From: Bacillota bacterium
Lineage (GTDB): Bacteria; Bacillota; Clostridia; Peptostreptococcales; Anaerovoracaceae
Reading direction: 5' to 3'
Assembly (NCBI GenBank): GCA_016293805.1
Contig: JAEDDI010000046.1
Coordinates: 1 to 13,160 of the forward strand
Length of the DNA stretch: 13,160 nt
The translations under genes and the position numbers were made by a program. The notes beneath the pieces are model-generated. The model was not told the origin of the DNA, did no database searches, and worked only from the letters and a program-made list of their open reading frames with translations. This document shows, in pieces, positions 1 through 7,360 of the stretch. Numbering within the stretch: the first letter of the stretch is position 1; every line of letters starts with the position of its first letter.

Positions 1-2
1 TT

Positions 3-332
3 GTTGCTTCTGACAGCGTTGAAGAACTGTCGAGAAGCTTCAACAGATCTCAGGTATTAAACATTACAATCGAAGGAGACGAAGGCGACGTTGAAAAACT
101 CAGAAAAATGCCCGAAATATCCGGCTGCACGATTTCGTCTGATGAAGGAGGCGTAATTAATCTAAGGCTTACTTCAGGTGAGGGAGAGGATATTCGCCAG
201 AAGGTCCTTAAATTCTGCGGTGTCAATGACATTGCGCTTCTTGAGATTTCATCCACAAAGATGTCACTTGAAGACATATTCATGGATCTTACGGCACCGG
301 ATGAGACAGACGTCCCGGAAAAAGAGGATTAA
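3..332 (+). CDS. ABC transporter ATP-binding protein, C-terminal fragment (GldA-like)
   Basis: The first complete codon is at position 3; the gene starts upstream of the window, so only the last 109 residues are present. The nucleotide-binding motifs are outside the window. What remains is the C-terminal accessory domain typical of ABC-2 exporter ATPases: a small alpha/beta region with repeated 'V..L..MPEISGC' and 'LRLTSGEGEDIRQ' segments, then the family-typical ending LEDIFMDLT followed by an acidic tail (PDETDVPEKED). In GldA/NatA/CcmA-like ATPases this 'LEdiFl.lT' block closes the protein. The stop lies 17 nt before the start of the GldF-GldG fusion permease, which supports its role as the cytoplasmic ATPase of that exporter. 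The ABC ATPase assignment is good; the GldA subtype rests mainly on the neighbour. Confidence 0.8.
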   Translation, partial: VASDSVEELSRSFNRSQVLNITIEGDEGDVEKLRKMPEISGCTISSDEGGVINLRLTSGEGEDIRQKVLKFCGVNDIALLEISSTKMSLEDIFMDLTAPDETDVPEKED

Positions 333-349
333 TGAGTTAAGGAGGCAGT

Positions 350-2449
350 ATGTCTGCAATTTTTGAAAGAGAATTAAGAGCATATTTTCAGAATATAACC
401 GGCTGGCTGTTTCTGGCCGCATATGCTGTAGTATATGACATCTACTATTTCTACTATAATCTCTATACAGGTTATGCATATATTTCATATGCGCTTTCGT
501 CGATTATCATGGTTATGCTGGTTCTAATACCGGTTCTTACCATGAGGAGTATGGCTGAAGACAGAAAATTTAAAACTGATCAGCTCCTTTATTCAGCGCC
601 GGTATCTGTTATACAGATTGTTGCCGGCAAGTACATTGCCATGGCATCTATATACAGTTTTGCCATGATATTCACATGTATCACACCTATAATACTCACT
701 GCATTCGGACAGGTACCATTTGCAGCGAGCTATACAGCGGTACTGGGTATGTGGCTGTTCGGACTAATGGCGATTGCAGTTGGACAGTTCATTTCATCGC
801 TTACTGAGAACCAGATAGTATCTGCGGTCGTTTCATTCGCAGTGCTTCTTCTGGGTCACTTAATGAATACATTCAGCACACTTGTGTCATCGACCAGTCA
901 TGTGCTCATTGCCGTAATGAAGGCGTTTGCCATAACCGCACCGCTTTCAAAATTCAATAACGGAATATTAAGTATTACAGGTATAGTATATTATGTTTCA
1001 GCAGGTGCGTTCTTCCTTTTACTGACTGCAATGATTATCATGAGGAAGAGAAACGGCAGAGGTGCATCATTTAAACAGGGTAGCATTGCAATGATGGCTG
1101 TATCATTTGCGGTACTTGCTGCGGTAAACATCGGAATGTCATTTATTCCGGCAAAATACACTCAGATTGACGCATCGGCAAACAAGATGTTCGAACTGAG
1201 CGATACAACATACGATTTCATTGACACTGTTAAGGATGATATAACAGTATATGTATGGGGTGAAAAAGATTCGGTGGCAAGTGCGCTTACATACACTCTT
1301 GACAGATACGACAGCGCATCATCACACATCAGTGTGAAGTATATAGATCCTAAGGTGTCGCCGACGTTCTACAAAGATTATACATCGCTTGAACCTCAGG
1401 CGGGCTCTCTGATAGTAACAGGTGATAACAGATACAAGGTTATAGATTATGAAGATCTGTTCTCATACGGAATTGATTCTGCTACTCAGAGCCGATATAT
1501 TGCAGGCTATGACGGAGAAGGAAAACTGACTGCGGCAATCAATTACTGCTCGGGGGCAGAGACTCAGTATGTATGCATGATTTCAGGACATGGAGAAAAC
1601 AGCCTTGAGGAAAGCTTCATTAACGAGATGGAGAAGCAGAACTACGAAGTGAAGACAGTGAATCTTACAGACAGCGGATCTCTTCCTGAGAATACGGTAG
1701 GAGTAATAATAAACGGACCTACAAGAGATTTTTCAAAGGATGAGATGAAGATTCTGAAGGAATACTTCGGGGGCGGAGGAAAGGCGCTGATTACGACAAA
1801 TTACAAGGCGGACTACCTTGACAGACTCTACGGCTATCTGGCGGACACATACAACATTCAGATTCAGACAGGAATGGTGTTTGAAGGAAGCGAAAAGAAA
1901 TACTACAACCAGCCGATGTTCATATTTCCGACTGTTGTGGAATGCGACCTGACAGAGACAATAAATACCGACAACCATATACTTATGCCTTATTCGCAGG
2001 CAATCAGGATGGGCAGCAATGTGAACCAGGTTGTATATACAGACCTTATTTACACATCCGGTTCGGGGTATATCAAGAGTGATGTGGCCGGCCTGTCAAA
2101 CTTCAAAAAGAAGAGCGGGGATGAATCCGGACAGATTACTATTGGAGTAAATGCCATAGACCATGCCACAGAGGCTGATGTGACCGTAATAGGAAGTTTT
2201 GTTGCATTCACCGAAGATGCTGACGGAACAGTTGCCGGCAACAACATGAATCTGTTCACAGGAATAACGGCTGCTTTCTCTGATGGAAGCGAATCAAGAC
2301 TTGCGATTCCTGCCAAGAGCTATACAGTGCAGAATCTGAGCACAAACAAATCGGTGGCATACGCTCTGTTTGGAATTCTGGTATTTCTGATACCTGCAGT
2401 GCTTCTTGTGACAGGGACTGTTATCTGGATCAGAAGAAGGAAAAGATAG
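350..2449 (+). CDS. ABC-2 type permease fused to GldG-like extracytoplasmic domain
   Basis: The 699-residue protein begins at an ATG 4 nt after an AAGGAGG ribosome binding site (339-345). Residues 1-265 are a polytopic membrane domain: 'FERELRAYFQNITGW' at the N-terminus is typical of ABC-2 permeases, followed by about six hydrophobic segments (near 16-38, 44-65, 100-130, 135-150, 158-178 and 205-230) and one more near 243-265. From about residue 270 a long soluble region follows, with the 'FELSDTTYDFIDTVKDDITVYVW' type opening (split here for length), an 'ISGHGENSLEESF' motif, an 'INGPTRDFSKDEM' motif and 'YFGGGGKALI'. These are landmarks of the GldG/ABC-type uncharacterised transport family. 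A final membrane helix (about 670-692) ends in the positively charged tail RRRKR, so the soluble part should face outwards. In Bacteroidetes GldF and GldG are separate gliding proteins; fused versions in Bacillota are exporters of unknown substrate, so gliding is not implied. Confidence 0.85.
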   Translation: MSAIFERELRAYFQNITGWLFLAAYAVVYDIYYFYYNLYTGYAYISYALSSIIMVMLVLIPVLTMRSMAEDRKFKTDQLLYSAPVSVIQIVAGKYIAMASIYSFAMIFTCITPIILTAFGQVPFAASYTAVLGMWLFGLMAIAVGQFISSLTENQIVSAVVSFAVLLLGHLMNTFSTLVSSTSHVLIAVMKAFAITAPLSKFNNGILSITGIVYYVSAGAFFLLLTAMIIMRKRNGRGASFKQGSIAMMAVSFAVLAAVNIGMSFIPAKYTQIDASANKMFELSDTTYDFIDTVKDDITVYVWGEKDSVASALTYTLDRYDSASSHISVKYIDPKVSPTFYKDYTSLEPQAGSLIVTGDNRYKVIDYEDLFSYGIDSATQSRYIAGYDGEGKLTAAINYCSGAETQYVCMISGHGENSLEESFINEMEKQNYEVKTVNLTDSGSLPENTVGVIINGPTRDFSKDEMKILKEYFGGGGKALITTNYKADYLDRLYGYLADTYNIQIQTGMVFEGSEKKYYNQPMFIFPTVVECDLTETINTDNHILMPYSQAIRMGSNVNQVVYTDLIYTSGSGYIKSDVAGLSNFKKKSGDESGQITIGVNAIDHATEADVTVIGSFVAFTEDADGTVAGNNMNLFTGITAAFSDGSESRLAIPAKSYTVQNLSTNKSVAYALFGILVFLIPAVLLVTGTVIWIRRRKR

Positions 2450-2451
2450 AT

Positions 2452-3057
2452 ATGTCAAAGGGGTATAACGAGTTTGATCTCAGTTTCAGGGACAGAATGA
2501 AGCTTCAGAAAGAGACCATCGGCAGACTTCATGGGAGAAAGAAGGCAGCTCACATATGGAGATACTACAGAATCCCTATAATGATTCTGGTGATGGCAAT
2601 TCTGACTGGCTTCTTTCTCGTATCACAGGCTATGGAAAGCAGATATACAGAGATTCTTTATGTGGGCATAGTCAATGATTCCGAAGTTGAGACAGAACTT
2701 ATGAAAGATGATATTCTCACTCTTCTTGGTGAAGGAGGAAGGTTTGAGACTGCACAGGTTGATAATGCCCTCACATTCACTGAAGACGGGGATAATATAT
2801 ACGAAGCCAATGTCAGACTTCTGACATATGCGTCAATTGGTGAGATAGATGTTCTCATCTGCAGCAGACGATGTTTTGAACTCATCGGAGGCGAGTATCT
2901 TGATACGGATTTGGCAGTAGATATTTCAGAAGACAACAGACTGCTTGAGAAATACGGAATAGACGCGTCAGATGATTACATCGCCTGTGCGGGCACAGGC
3001 ATAGACAATGAAGATAATGCCCGCAGATATCTGGAATATATAAGAAATAACAATTAA
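2452..3057 (+). CDS. Membrane-anchored hypothetical protein linked to the Gld-type exporter
   Basis: This 201-residue protein starts 2 nt after the permease stop, with a purine-rich AGAAGGAAAAG Shine-Dalgarno-like run inside the end of the upstream gene, so translation is probably coupled. It has a basic N-terminal tail of about 40 residues, one hydrophobic helix (about 41-58, IPIMILVMAILTGFFLVS) and an extracytoplasmic domain of about 140 residues. Positive-inside reasoning places the C-terminal domain outside. The soluble part has alternating strands and helices ('EILYVGIVND', 'IGEIDVLICSRRCFELIGG', 'DDYIACAGTGIDNEDNARRYLEYI'). The LYVGIVND and DVLICS segments vaguely resemble a periplasmic-binding-protein fold, but I do not recognise the family. 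Its position makes an accessory subunit of the ABC-2 exporter the simplest inference. Confidence 0.75.
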   Translation: MSKGYNEFDLSFRDRMKLQKETIGRLHGRKKAAHIWRYYRIPIMILVMAILTGFFLVSQAMESRYTEILYVGIVNDSEVETELMKDDILTLLGEGGRFETAQVDNALTFTEDGDNIYEANVRLLTYASIGEIDVLICSRRCFELIGGEYLDTDLAVDISEDNRLLEKYGIDASDDYIACAGTGIDNEDNARRYLEYIRNNN

Positions 3058-3072
3058 TGGAGGAGATTTGAA

Positions 3073-3768
3073 ATGTCTGAATTAAGTGAAAAAATGAAAG
3101 CACTTGGAATTAGTGAGCAGGCTGTCAATGATGTTCTGTTCGTGGCAAAGAGAATGGACCAGAAGAATCTGGTGAATTCTTTTGCCGGAAACATTTCTGC
3201 AAAGGTTGACGGAAAGATATATATTACACCGACAGGACAGAACAAGGGCATGCTCACTCAGGAGAAGATAGCTGTTGTAGACGAGAACGGACAGAGAATC
3301 TGGGGAATGAAGGAAACATCGGAAATAATAATGCACAGAATGGCTTATGACATCTGCGAAGAGAACGGATGGGATGTGGGCGGAGTAGTTCACAGTCATT
3401 CAAAAGTGCTTACAGCCTTTTCAATGGCAATGAAGGATGTTGAGACAAAGGCTCTTCCGGAAATGATGGGCAACTTCCACAAAATTCCGTGCGTACCTTA
3501 CGGAGCGCCGGGAACCAAGTATATCCTAACAATGGCAGAACCTTATCTTGCAGACGGATACCGTATTGTGCTTCTTGGCAATCACGGTTCACTGGCTGTC
3601 GGAAAGACAGTTGAAGATGCGATGAATGTTGTTGAGGCATGTGAGGCAATAGCTGAGCAGATACTGATAACAAAATATATAATCGGGGGCGAGGCTCCTC
3701 TTGACGATCTTGAAGTTGCAAGATTTTATGACATATACAAAGAAAACCGAGAAAAAAGAAAAAAATAG
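3073..3768 (+). CDS. Class II aldolase/adducin family protein (FucA/AraD-type sugar-phosphate aldolase)
   Basis: The 231-residue protein has the full landmark set of the zinc-dependent class II aldolase/epimerase family that includes L-fuculose-1-phosphate aldolase, L-rhamnulose-1-phosphate aldolase and L-ribulose-5-phosphate 4-epimerase. SFAGNIS (36-42) and TPTG (52-55) fit the phosphate-binding loops. ETSE ends in E84, matching the catalytic acid of FucA. H107 and H109 in VVHSHS, and H171 in LLGNHGSLAVG, are the expected zinc ligands. The length is close to FucA (about 215). A GGAGGAG site (3059-3065) lies 7 nt before the ATG. By family, it would split a ketose-1-phosphate into DHAP and an aldehyde, or epimerise a pentulose phosphate. 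FucU-like and rhamnulokinase-like genes downstream favour the aldolase role, but the exact substrate is not readable. Confidence 0.88.
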   Translation: MSELSEKMKALGISEQAVNDVLFVAKRMDQKNLVNSFAGNISAKVDGKIYITPTGQNKGMLTQEKIAVVDENGQRIWGMKETSEIIMHRMAYDICEENGWDVGGVVHSHSKVLTAFSMAMKDVETKALPEMMGNFHKIPCVPYGAPGTKYILTMAEPYLADGYRIVLLGNHGSLAVGKTVEDAMNVVEACEAIAEQILITKYIIGGEAPLDDLEVARFYDIYKENREKRKK

Positions 3769-3786
3769 ATTATTCGGAGGAATGAG

Positions 3787-4785
3787 ATGAAGAGGCCAAA
3801 GATACTTGTTGTTGGAAGCTTTGTAATGGACCAGATTGCAACAACTGAAGTTTTTCCAAATGAAGGACAGACAGTGCTTGGCAAGAGCTTTGCAAAGGCA
3901 CCCGGAGGAAAGGGTGCAAACCAGGCTGTGCAGGCTGCAAGACTGGGCGCAGATGTAACAATGGTCGGCAAAATCGGCAGAGATGCTAATGGTGCGGAAC
4001 TAAAGAAAACATGCGATGAGGCGGGTATAAACACGGACTACGTCGCATATGATGATAATGAAGCTTCAGGCTGTGCTGTCATCGTGCTTGAATCAAAACC
4101 GGGAGAACAGACAAAGAACAGAATAATTGTGCTTTCAGGGTCAAACATGACGATAAAAGAGGAAGATGTGGCTTTTCTCAGAGACAGTATTTCCGAATAC
4201 GACATGGTTATTCTCCAGCTGGAGATTCCTATGGAAATAAATGAACTGGTAGCTTCGTATGCCGGCAGTGCAGGAGTTCCGGTAATGCTTAATCCTGCTC
4301 CTTCGGCACCGCTAAGTGATGATCTTTTAAAAAATCTCACATACATATCGCCAAACGAGCATGAAATAGCGGATCTTACCGGAATAAAGATTGAGCATGA
4401 AGGCAAGAATATCAATATGGATCAGGTTAAGGCGGCCTGTGATGCTCTCAGAAAAAGAGGCGTTGATAATGTTCTTGTTACACTGGGTGAAAGCGGCGCG
4501 GCGCTTGTCAACGAAGAAGGGTTTTCGTATGCGCCTTGTGCACAGGGCGTTATGGCGGTGGATCCTACTGCAGCCGGAGATTCTTTCCTGGGTGCATTCT
4601 GCACAGGAGTGTGCTGCGGATGGACATATGATGAAATACTGAGATTTGCAAATCACACATCTGCAATAACAGTGTCTAATTTAGGTGCTATGCCTTCGCT
4701 TCCTTCACTTGAGGATGTTGAGGCATATATGAAGCAGAAGGATATGGAAGTACCTGATACATCATCTCTAAAGAAGAGAAGGTAG
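3787..4785 (+). CDS. PfkB-family carbohydrate kinase (ribokinase-like)
   Basis: The 332-residue protein starts 6 nt after a GGAGG site (3776-3780). PfkB features in order: N-terminal strand KILVVGSFVMD with D15 at the substrate-contact position, GGKGANQ (40-46), NPAP (169-172), PNEHE (189-193), and DPTAAGDSF (259-267), in which D265 is the expected catalytic base and TAAG forms the anion hole. Ribokinases read DTTAAGD/DTTGAGD here, so proline at 260 is a small deviation. The length slightly exceeds E. coli RbsK (309) owing to a charged C-terminal tail (MKQKDMEVPDTSSLKKRR). It should transfer ATP phosphate to a sugar or sugar phosphate in the cytosol. In this locus it may make a 5-phosphate, or a bisphosphate for the class II aldolase at 12253-13101. 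Ribose is possible but not proven. Confidence 0.88.
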   Translation: MKRPKILVVGSFVMDQIATTEVFPNEGQTVLGKSFAKAPGGKGANQAVQAARLGADVTMVGKIGRDANGAELKKTCDEAGINTDYVAYDDNEASGCAVIVLESKPGEQTKNRIIVLSGSNMTIKEEDVAFLRDSISEYDMVILQLEIPMEINELVASYAGSAGVPVMLNPAPSAPLSDDLLKNLTYISPNEHEIADLTGIKIEHEGKNINMDQVKAACDALRKRGVDNVLVTLGESGAALVNEEGFSYAPCAQGVMAVDPTAAGDSFLGAFCTGVCCGWTYDEILRFANHTSAITVSNLGAMPSLPSLEDVEAYMKQKDMEVPDTSSLKKRR

Positions 4786-4788
4786 ATT

Positions 4789-5394
4789 ATGATAGATAAG
4801 AAATTATACGACAGTTTCCTGGAGATCTCCCGCAGGGAAATCAACGGATTTATAGACAGTATGGATTATGAGGAAATTGAGAAGGCAGCCAGGCTGATTC
4901 TCGATGCAAAAAAAAGAGGAAACAGAACTCATATATCAGGCATAGGCAAGCCTGCACATATCGCGGGATATATAGCATCTCTCATATCATCCACGGGAAC
5001 CCCTGTGTATTTTCTCCACGGAACGGAGGCAGTGCACGGTTCATGCGGTCAGCTTGTTGAAGGCGATGCAGTAATATTCATTTCAAACAGCGGAGAGACA
5101 GCTGAGATGAAAGCTGCAGTTAATGCTGTTAAGAACAACGGCTGTCTTGTGATTGGCGTCAGCGGTAACAGAAATTCATGGCTTGCAGGTGAAAGTGATG
5201 CTTTTCTGTATGCGGGTGTGAGTGAAGAGGGAGGACCTCTGAACAGAGCGCCAAGAATGTCGATATTTGCAGAGACTTTTGTGCTTCAGGCGCTGAGTAT
5301 CGCACTTCAGTCAGATGCAGATATAACGCCGGTGCAGTATGTTAAATGGCATCCGGGCGGAAGTCTCGGAAAACTTCGCGAGGGGGAAAAATAG
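4789..5394 (+). CDS. SIS-domain sugar-phosphate isomerase (KdsD/GutQ-like)
   Basis: This 201-residue protein is a single SIS domain. Visible landmarks are an N-terminal helical lead, 'HISGIGKPAHIAGYIASLI' (about 48-66), which forms the first sugar-phosphate loop, 'HGTEAVHGSCGQL' (76-88), the SIS signature ISNSGETAEM with the phosphate-binding Ser-Asn-Ser-Gly turn, and the closing WHPGGSLGKL motif characteristic of arabinose-5-phosphate isomerases. There are no C-terminal CBS domains, unlike E. coli KdsD/GutQ. The family interconverts aldose and ketose phosphates (arabinose 5-phosphate/ribulose 5-phosphate, or hexulose 6-phosphates). It starts 3 nt after the kinase stop, with its AGAAGG site inside that gene. 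It is the only recognisable aldose-ketose isomerase in the locus; its substrate is unknown. A purely regulatory or binding role is possible for SIS proteins but less likely here. Confidence 0.85.
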   Translation: MIDKKLYDSFLEISRREINGFIDSMDYEEIEKAARLILDAKKRGNRTHISGIGKPAHIAGYIASLISSTGTPVYFLHGTEAVHGSCGQLVEGDAVIFISNSGETAEMKAAVNAVKNNGCLVIGVSGNRNSWLAGESDAFLYAGVSEEGGPLNRAPRMSIFAETFVLQALSIALQSDADITPVQYVKWHPGGSLGKLREGEK

Positions 5395-5802
5395 ATGCTT
5401 ACATCAAGATGTATTAATCCGCCCATCATGGCGGCACTTGCAAGATGCGGACACGGAAGCAAAATTCTTATAGCAGACGGAAACTATCCGCTTGAACAGA
5501 AAACAGAATGCGAAGATCTTGTATATCTTGGCCTTACATCAGGAAGTCCGACAGTTACAGAAGTTCTTAAGGCGCTTCACGGAGTTGTAAACTTTGAGAA
5601 GGCTGAGCTTATGACTCCGGAGGAGGGGCCTGAACCAGAGATTTTTGAAGAGTTCAGAGAGGAACTTCCGGGAATAGAGTTCGAACAGCTTGGAAGATAC
5701 GAATTTTACGATGCATGCAGAAGTGAAGATGTCCTTCTAGCAGTATCAACAGGAGAAAAGAGAGTTTTTGCAAATATTTTACTTACTATAGGTTGTGCTT
5801 AA
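5395..5802 (+). CDS. RbsD/FucU family sugar mutarotase
   Basis: The 135-residue protein starts directly after the upstream TAG, with an AGGGGGAA site (5381-5388) inside the SIS gene. The N-terminus 'INPPIMAALARCGHG' with H20, then 'LIADGNYP' with D28, matches the RbsD/FucU family, in which this His and Asp help catalyse ring opening or anomer exchange. The C-terminal half is closer to FucU than RbsD: 'GRYEFYDA' followed by 'STGEKRVFANILLTIGCA' parallels FucU's R-x-x-F-Y-E and T-G-E-x-x-x-Y-x-N-I-L-L pattern. The usual D after GHG is replaced by S22. Mutarotases speed the alpha/beta or pyranose/furanose exchange of free sugars, so the imported substrate is probably a reducing sugar presented unphosphorylated to a kinase or isomerase. 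Whether it is fucose-like, ribose-like or another sugar is undetermined. Confidence 0.88.
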   Translation: MLTSRCINPPIMAALARCGHGSKILIADGNYPLEQKTECEDLVYLGLTSGSPTVTEVLKALHGVVNFEKAELMTPEEGPEPEIFEEFREELPGIEFEQLGRYEFYDACRSEDVLLAVSTGEKRVFANILLTIGCA

Positions 5803-5803
5803 A

Positions 5804-7288
5804 ATGAAAAGAATAATTGGCGTAGATATTGGTGCCAGCGGAGGAAAGATGGGTATTGCAGGATTCGATGGAGAAAGACTGAATATCCATGAATACCACG
5901 ATTTCATAAATCGTCCTGTCAGAACGGGAACAGCGTTTTACTGGGATGTGTTTTCCCTTTACAATGCCATACTGGACGGAATGGCAGAATTCAGAGGAAA
6001 ATACGGCGAAGCGGATACTATTGCTGTTGATACCTGGGGAGCATCATATGCCCTTCTTGACGGACAGGGAAGAATGATGGAGCCCATGTATCATTACAGA
6101 GATCTTCGCACAGTAAACAGTATGGAGGAAATTGAGAAGAGGCTGCCGCTGAGGACTCTTTTCAGACTGACAGGCTGTCAGTGCAACAGAACATATACTC
6201 TTCCACAGATGTACACATATGTTACTGAAGGGAACAAATATATTCTGGACAATGCAAAGACAATGCTGTTTCTGCCTGATCTTCTGTGCTATTTCATGGG
6301 AGGTGCAAAAACATGCGAACTTTCGATAGCGGGTACATCAGGCCTGATGAATAAGAATCTGAAGGACTGGAGCAAGGCGGCAATGAGAGCCTTCGGTATC
6401 CCGCAGGATATATTTCCTCAGCTTGTGGATTCGGCAACATACAAGGGGAAAATCGCACAGCATGTTATGGATTATACAGGCATGGAAAACACGAGAATAA
6501 TTGCAACAGTTGAACATGATTCGGCTGCTGCAGTTGCAGCAATCCCAAACTTCGGGAAAAACAGGCTGTATATCAGTATTGGAACGAATGTCAGCATGGG
6601 CGTCGAAAAAGACAAATCGGTGATCAGCGATACTGCATTCAGACGAGGATTCAAGAACACCGGAGGAATCGGACGAAGTGCAATTGTATACAGAGATTTT
6701 TCTGCATGCTGGCATTTGAACGAATTCATGAGAACAAAGCGTGAAAAAGGTGTGGTTTATTCAAATTCCGATCTGATTGAAATTGCAGAGAAGACGCCTT
6801 CTCCAAAGGTATTCATAGATCTTGAGTACCCTGATTTCATCAACGGAATAGGAGATTTCTGCATCAAGATGAACAACTATTTCAAGCTTACAGGTCAGAG
6901 GACGCTCAGTGAAGACGGAGAGTTCATACGATGCATATTCGAAAGTATTGCTCTCAAGACTCATCATTACGCAAGAAATTTTATTAAGATGGGCGAGGAG
7001 TTTTCATCGGTGCATGTCGTAAACGGAGCTACAAGAAACAGACTTCTCATGCAGATGATAAGCAGCGTGCTCGGTAGAGAGATTTCAGCGGGCATGACAT
7101 ATGCGACTATAAACGGGAACATACTGACACAGCTTATTGCCGAACAGGAGGTTTCTTCTGTTGAACAGATGAGACAGATATCGGCTAAGTCGTTTGACAT
7201 GGAACATTACGAACCGCAGGACAGAGAACTGTGGAAGGAACTAGTTGGAATATACGAATCTGCAATCTGCAAGGATTATGCGGAGTAG
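5804..7288 (+). CDS. FGGY carbohydrate kinase, rhamnulokinase-like
   Basis: I prefer the ATG at 5804 (494 residues), one nt after the mutarotase stop. An in-frame GTG at 5795 overlaps that gene, and the only Shine-Dalgarno-like AGG (5790-5792) is too close to it. N-terminal 'GVDIGASGGKMGI' is the first FGGY phosphate loop, 'FYWDVFSLYNAI' and 'VDTWGASYALLD' (D76) are rhamnulokinase-style, 'YRDLRT' follows, and 'VEHDSAAAVAAIP' carries the expected catalytic Asp (D239). 'YISIGTNVSMGVE', 'FKNTGGIGRS' and 'GNILTQLIAE' match the RhaB C-terminal ATP-binding half. The length matches RhaB (489). By family it phosphorylates the 1-hydroxyl of a ketose. Around the region where RhaB reads NEGG...LWLLQE, this protein reads KNTGGIG...CWHLNE, so the substrate may differ from L-rhamnulose. 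Its product is a natural feed for the class II aldolase at 3073. Confidence 0.87.
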   Translation: MKRIIGVDIGASGGKMGIAGFDGERLNIHEYHDFINRPVRTGTAFYWDVFSLYNAILDGMAEFRGKYGEADTIAVDTWGASYALLDGQGRMMEPMYHYRDLRTVNSMEEIEKRLPLRTLFRLTGCQCNRTYTLPQMYTYVTEGNKYILDNAKTMLFLPDLLCYFMGGAKTCELSIAGTSGLMNKNLKDWSKAAMRAFGIPQDIFPQLVDSATYKGKIAQHVMDYTGMENTRIIATVEHDSAAAVAAIPNFGKNRLYISIGTNVSMGVEKDKSVISDTAFRRGFKNTGGIGRSAIVYRDFSACWHLNEFMRTKREKGVVYSNSDLIEIAEKTPSPKVFIDLEYPDFINGIGDFCIKMNNYFKLTGQRTLSEDGEFIRCIFESIALKTHHYARNFIKMGEEFSSVHVVNGATRNRLLMQMISSVLGREISAGMTYATINGNILTQLIAEQEVSSVEQMRQISAKSFDMEHYEPQDRELWKELVGIYESAICKDYAE

Positions 7289-7360
7289 TATTTTTCATAA
7301 ACCTCATTTTGAGGAGCAGATCAATCAATTATAGCTATTGTATAAAGGAGGACACACAGT

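Noticed and set aside
3787..4785. Annotating the PfkB gene as true ribokinase with RbsD as ribose pyranase
   Set aside because: The mutarotase is closer to FucU in its C-terminal half, the importer is CUT1 rather than Rbs-type, and the surrounding aldolases do not fit a ribose operon.
5795..5803. GTG start for the FGGY kinase overlapping the mutarotase gene
   Set aside because: The only AGG is 2 nt upstream of it; ATG 5804 gives better spacing and the usual FGGY N-terminus.
7302..7314. Small hairpin CCTCA-TTT-TGAGG between the FGGY kinase and binding-protein genes
   Set aside because: Only five base pairs with a 3-nt loop and no following T-run; too weak to call a terminator.
7331..7338. 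Palindrome ATAGCTAT as an operator
   Set aside because: The flanks are not symmetric around the 8-bp core, and no regulator is encoded nearby; such short palindromes are common in A/T-rich DNA.
7309..7346. Possible promoter (TTGAGG with TATAGC or TATAAA) before the binding-protein gene
   Set aside because: TTGAGG to TATAGC has only 15-nt spacing, and TATAAA lies against the ribosome binding site. A promoter is expected biologically but no convincing pair is visible.
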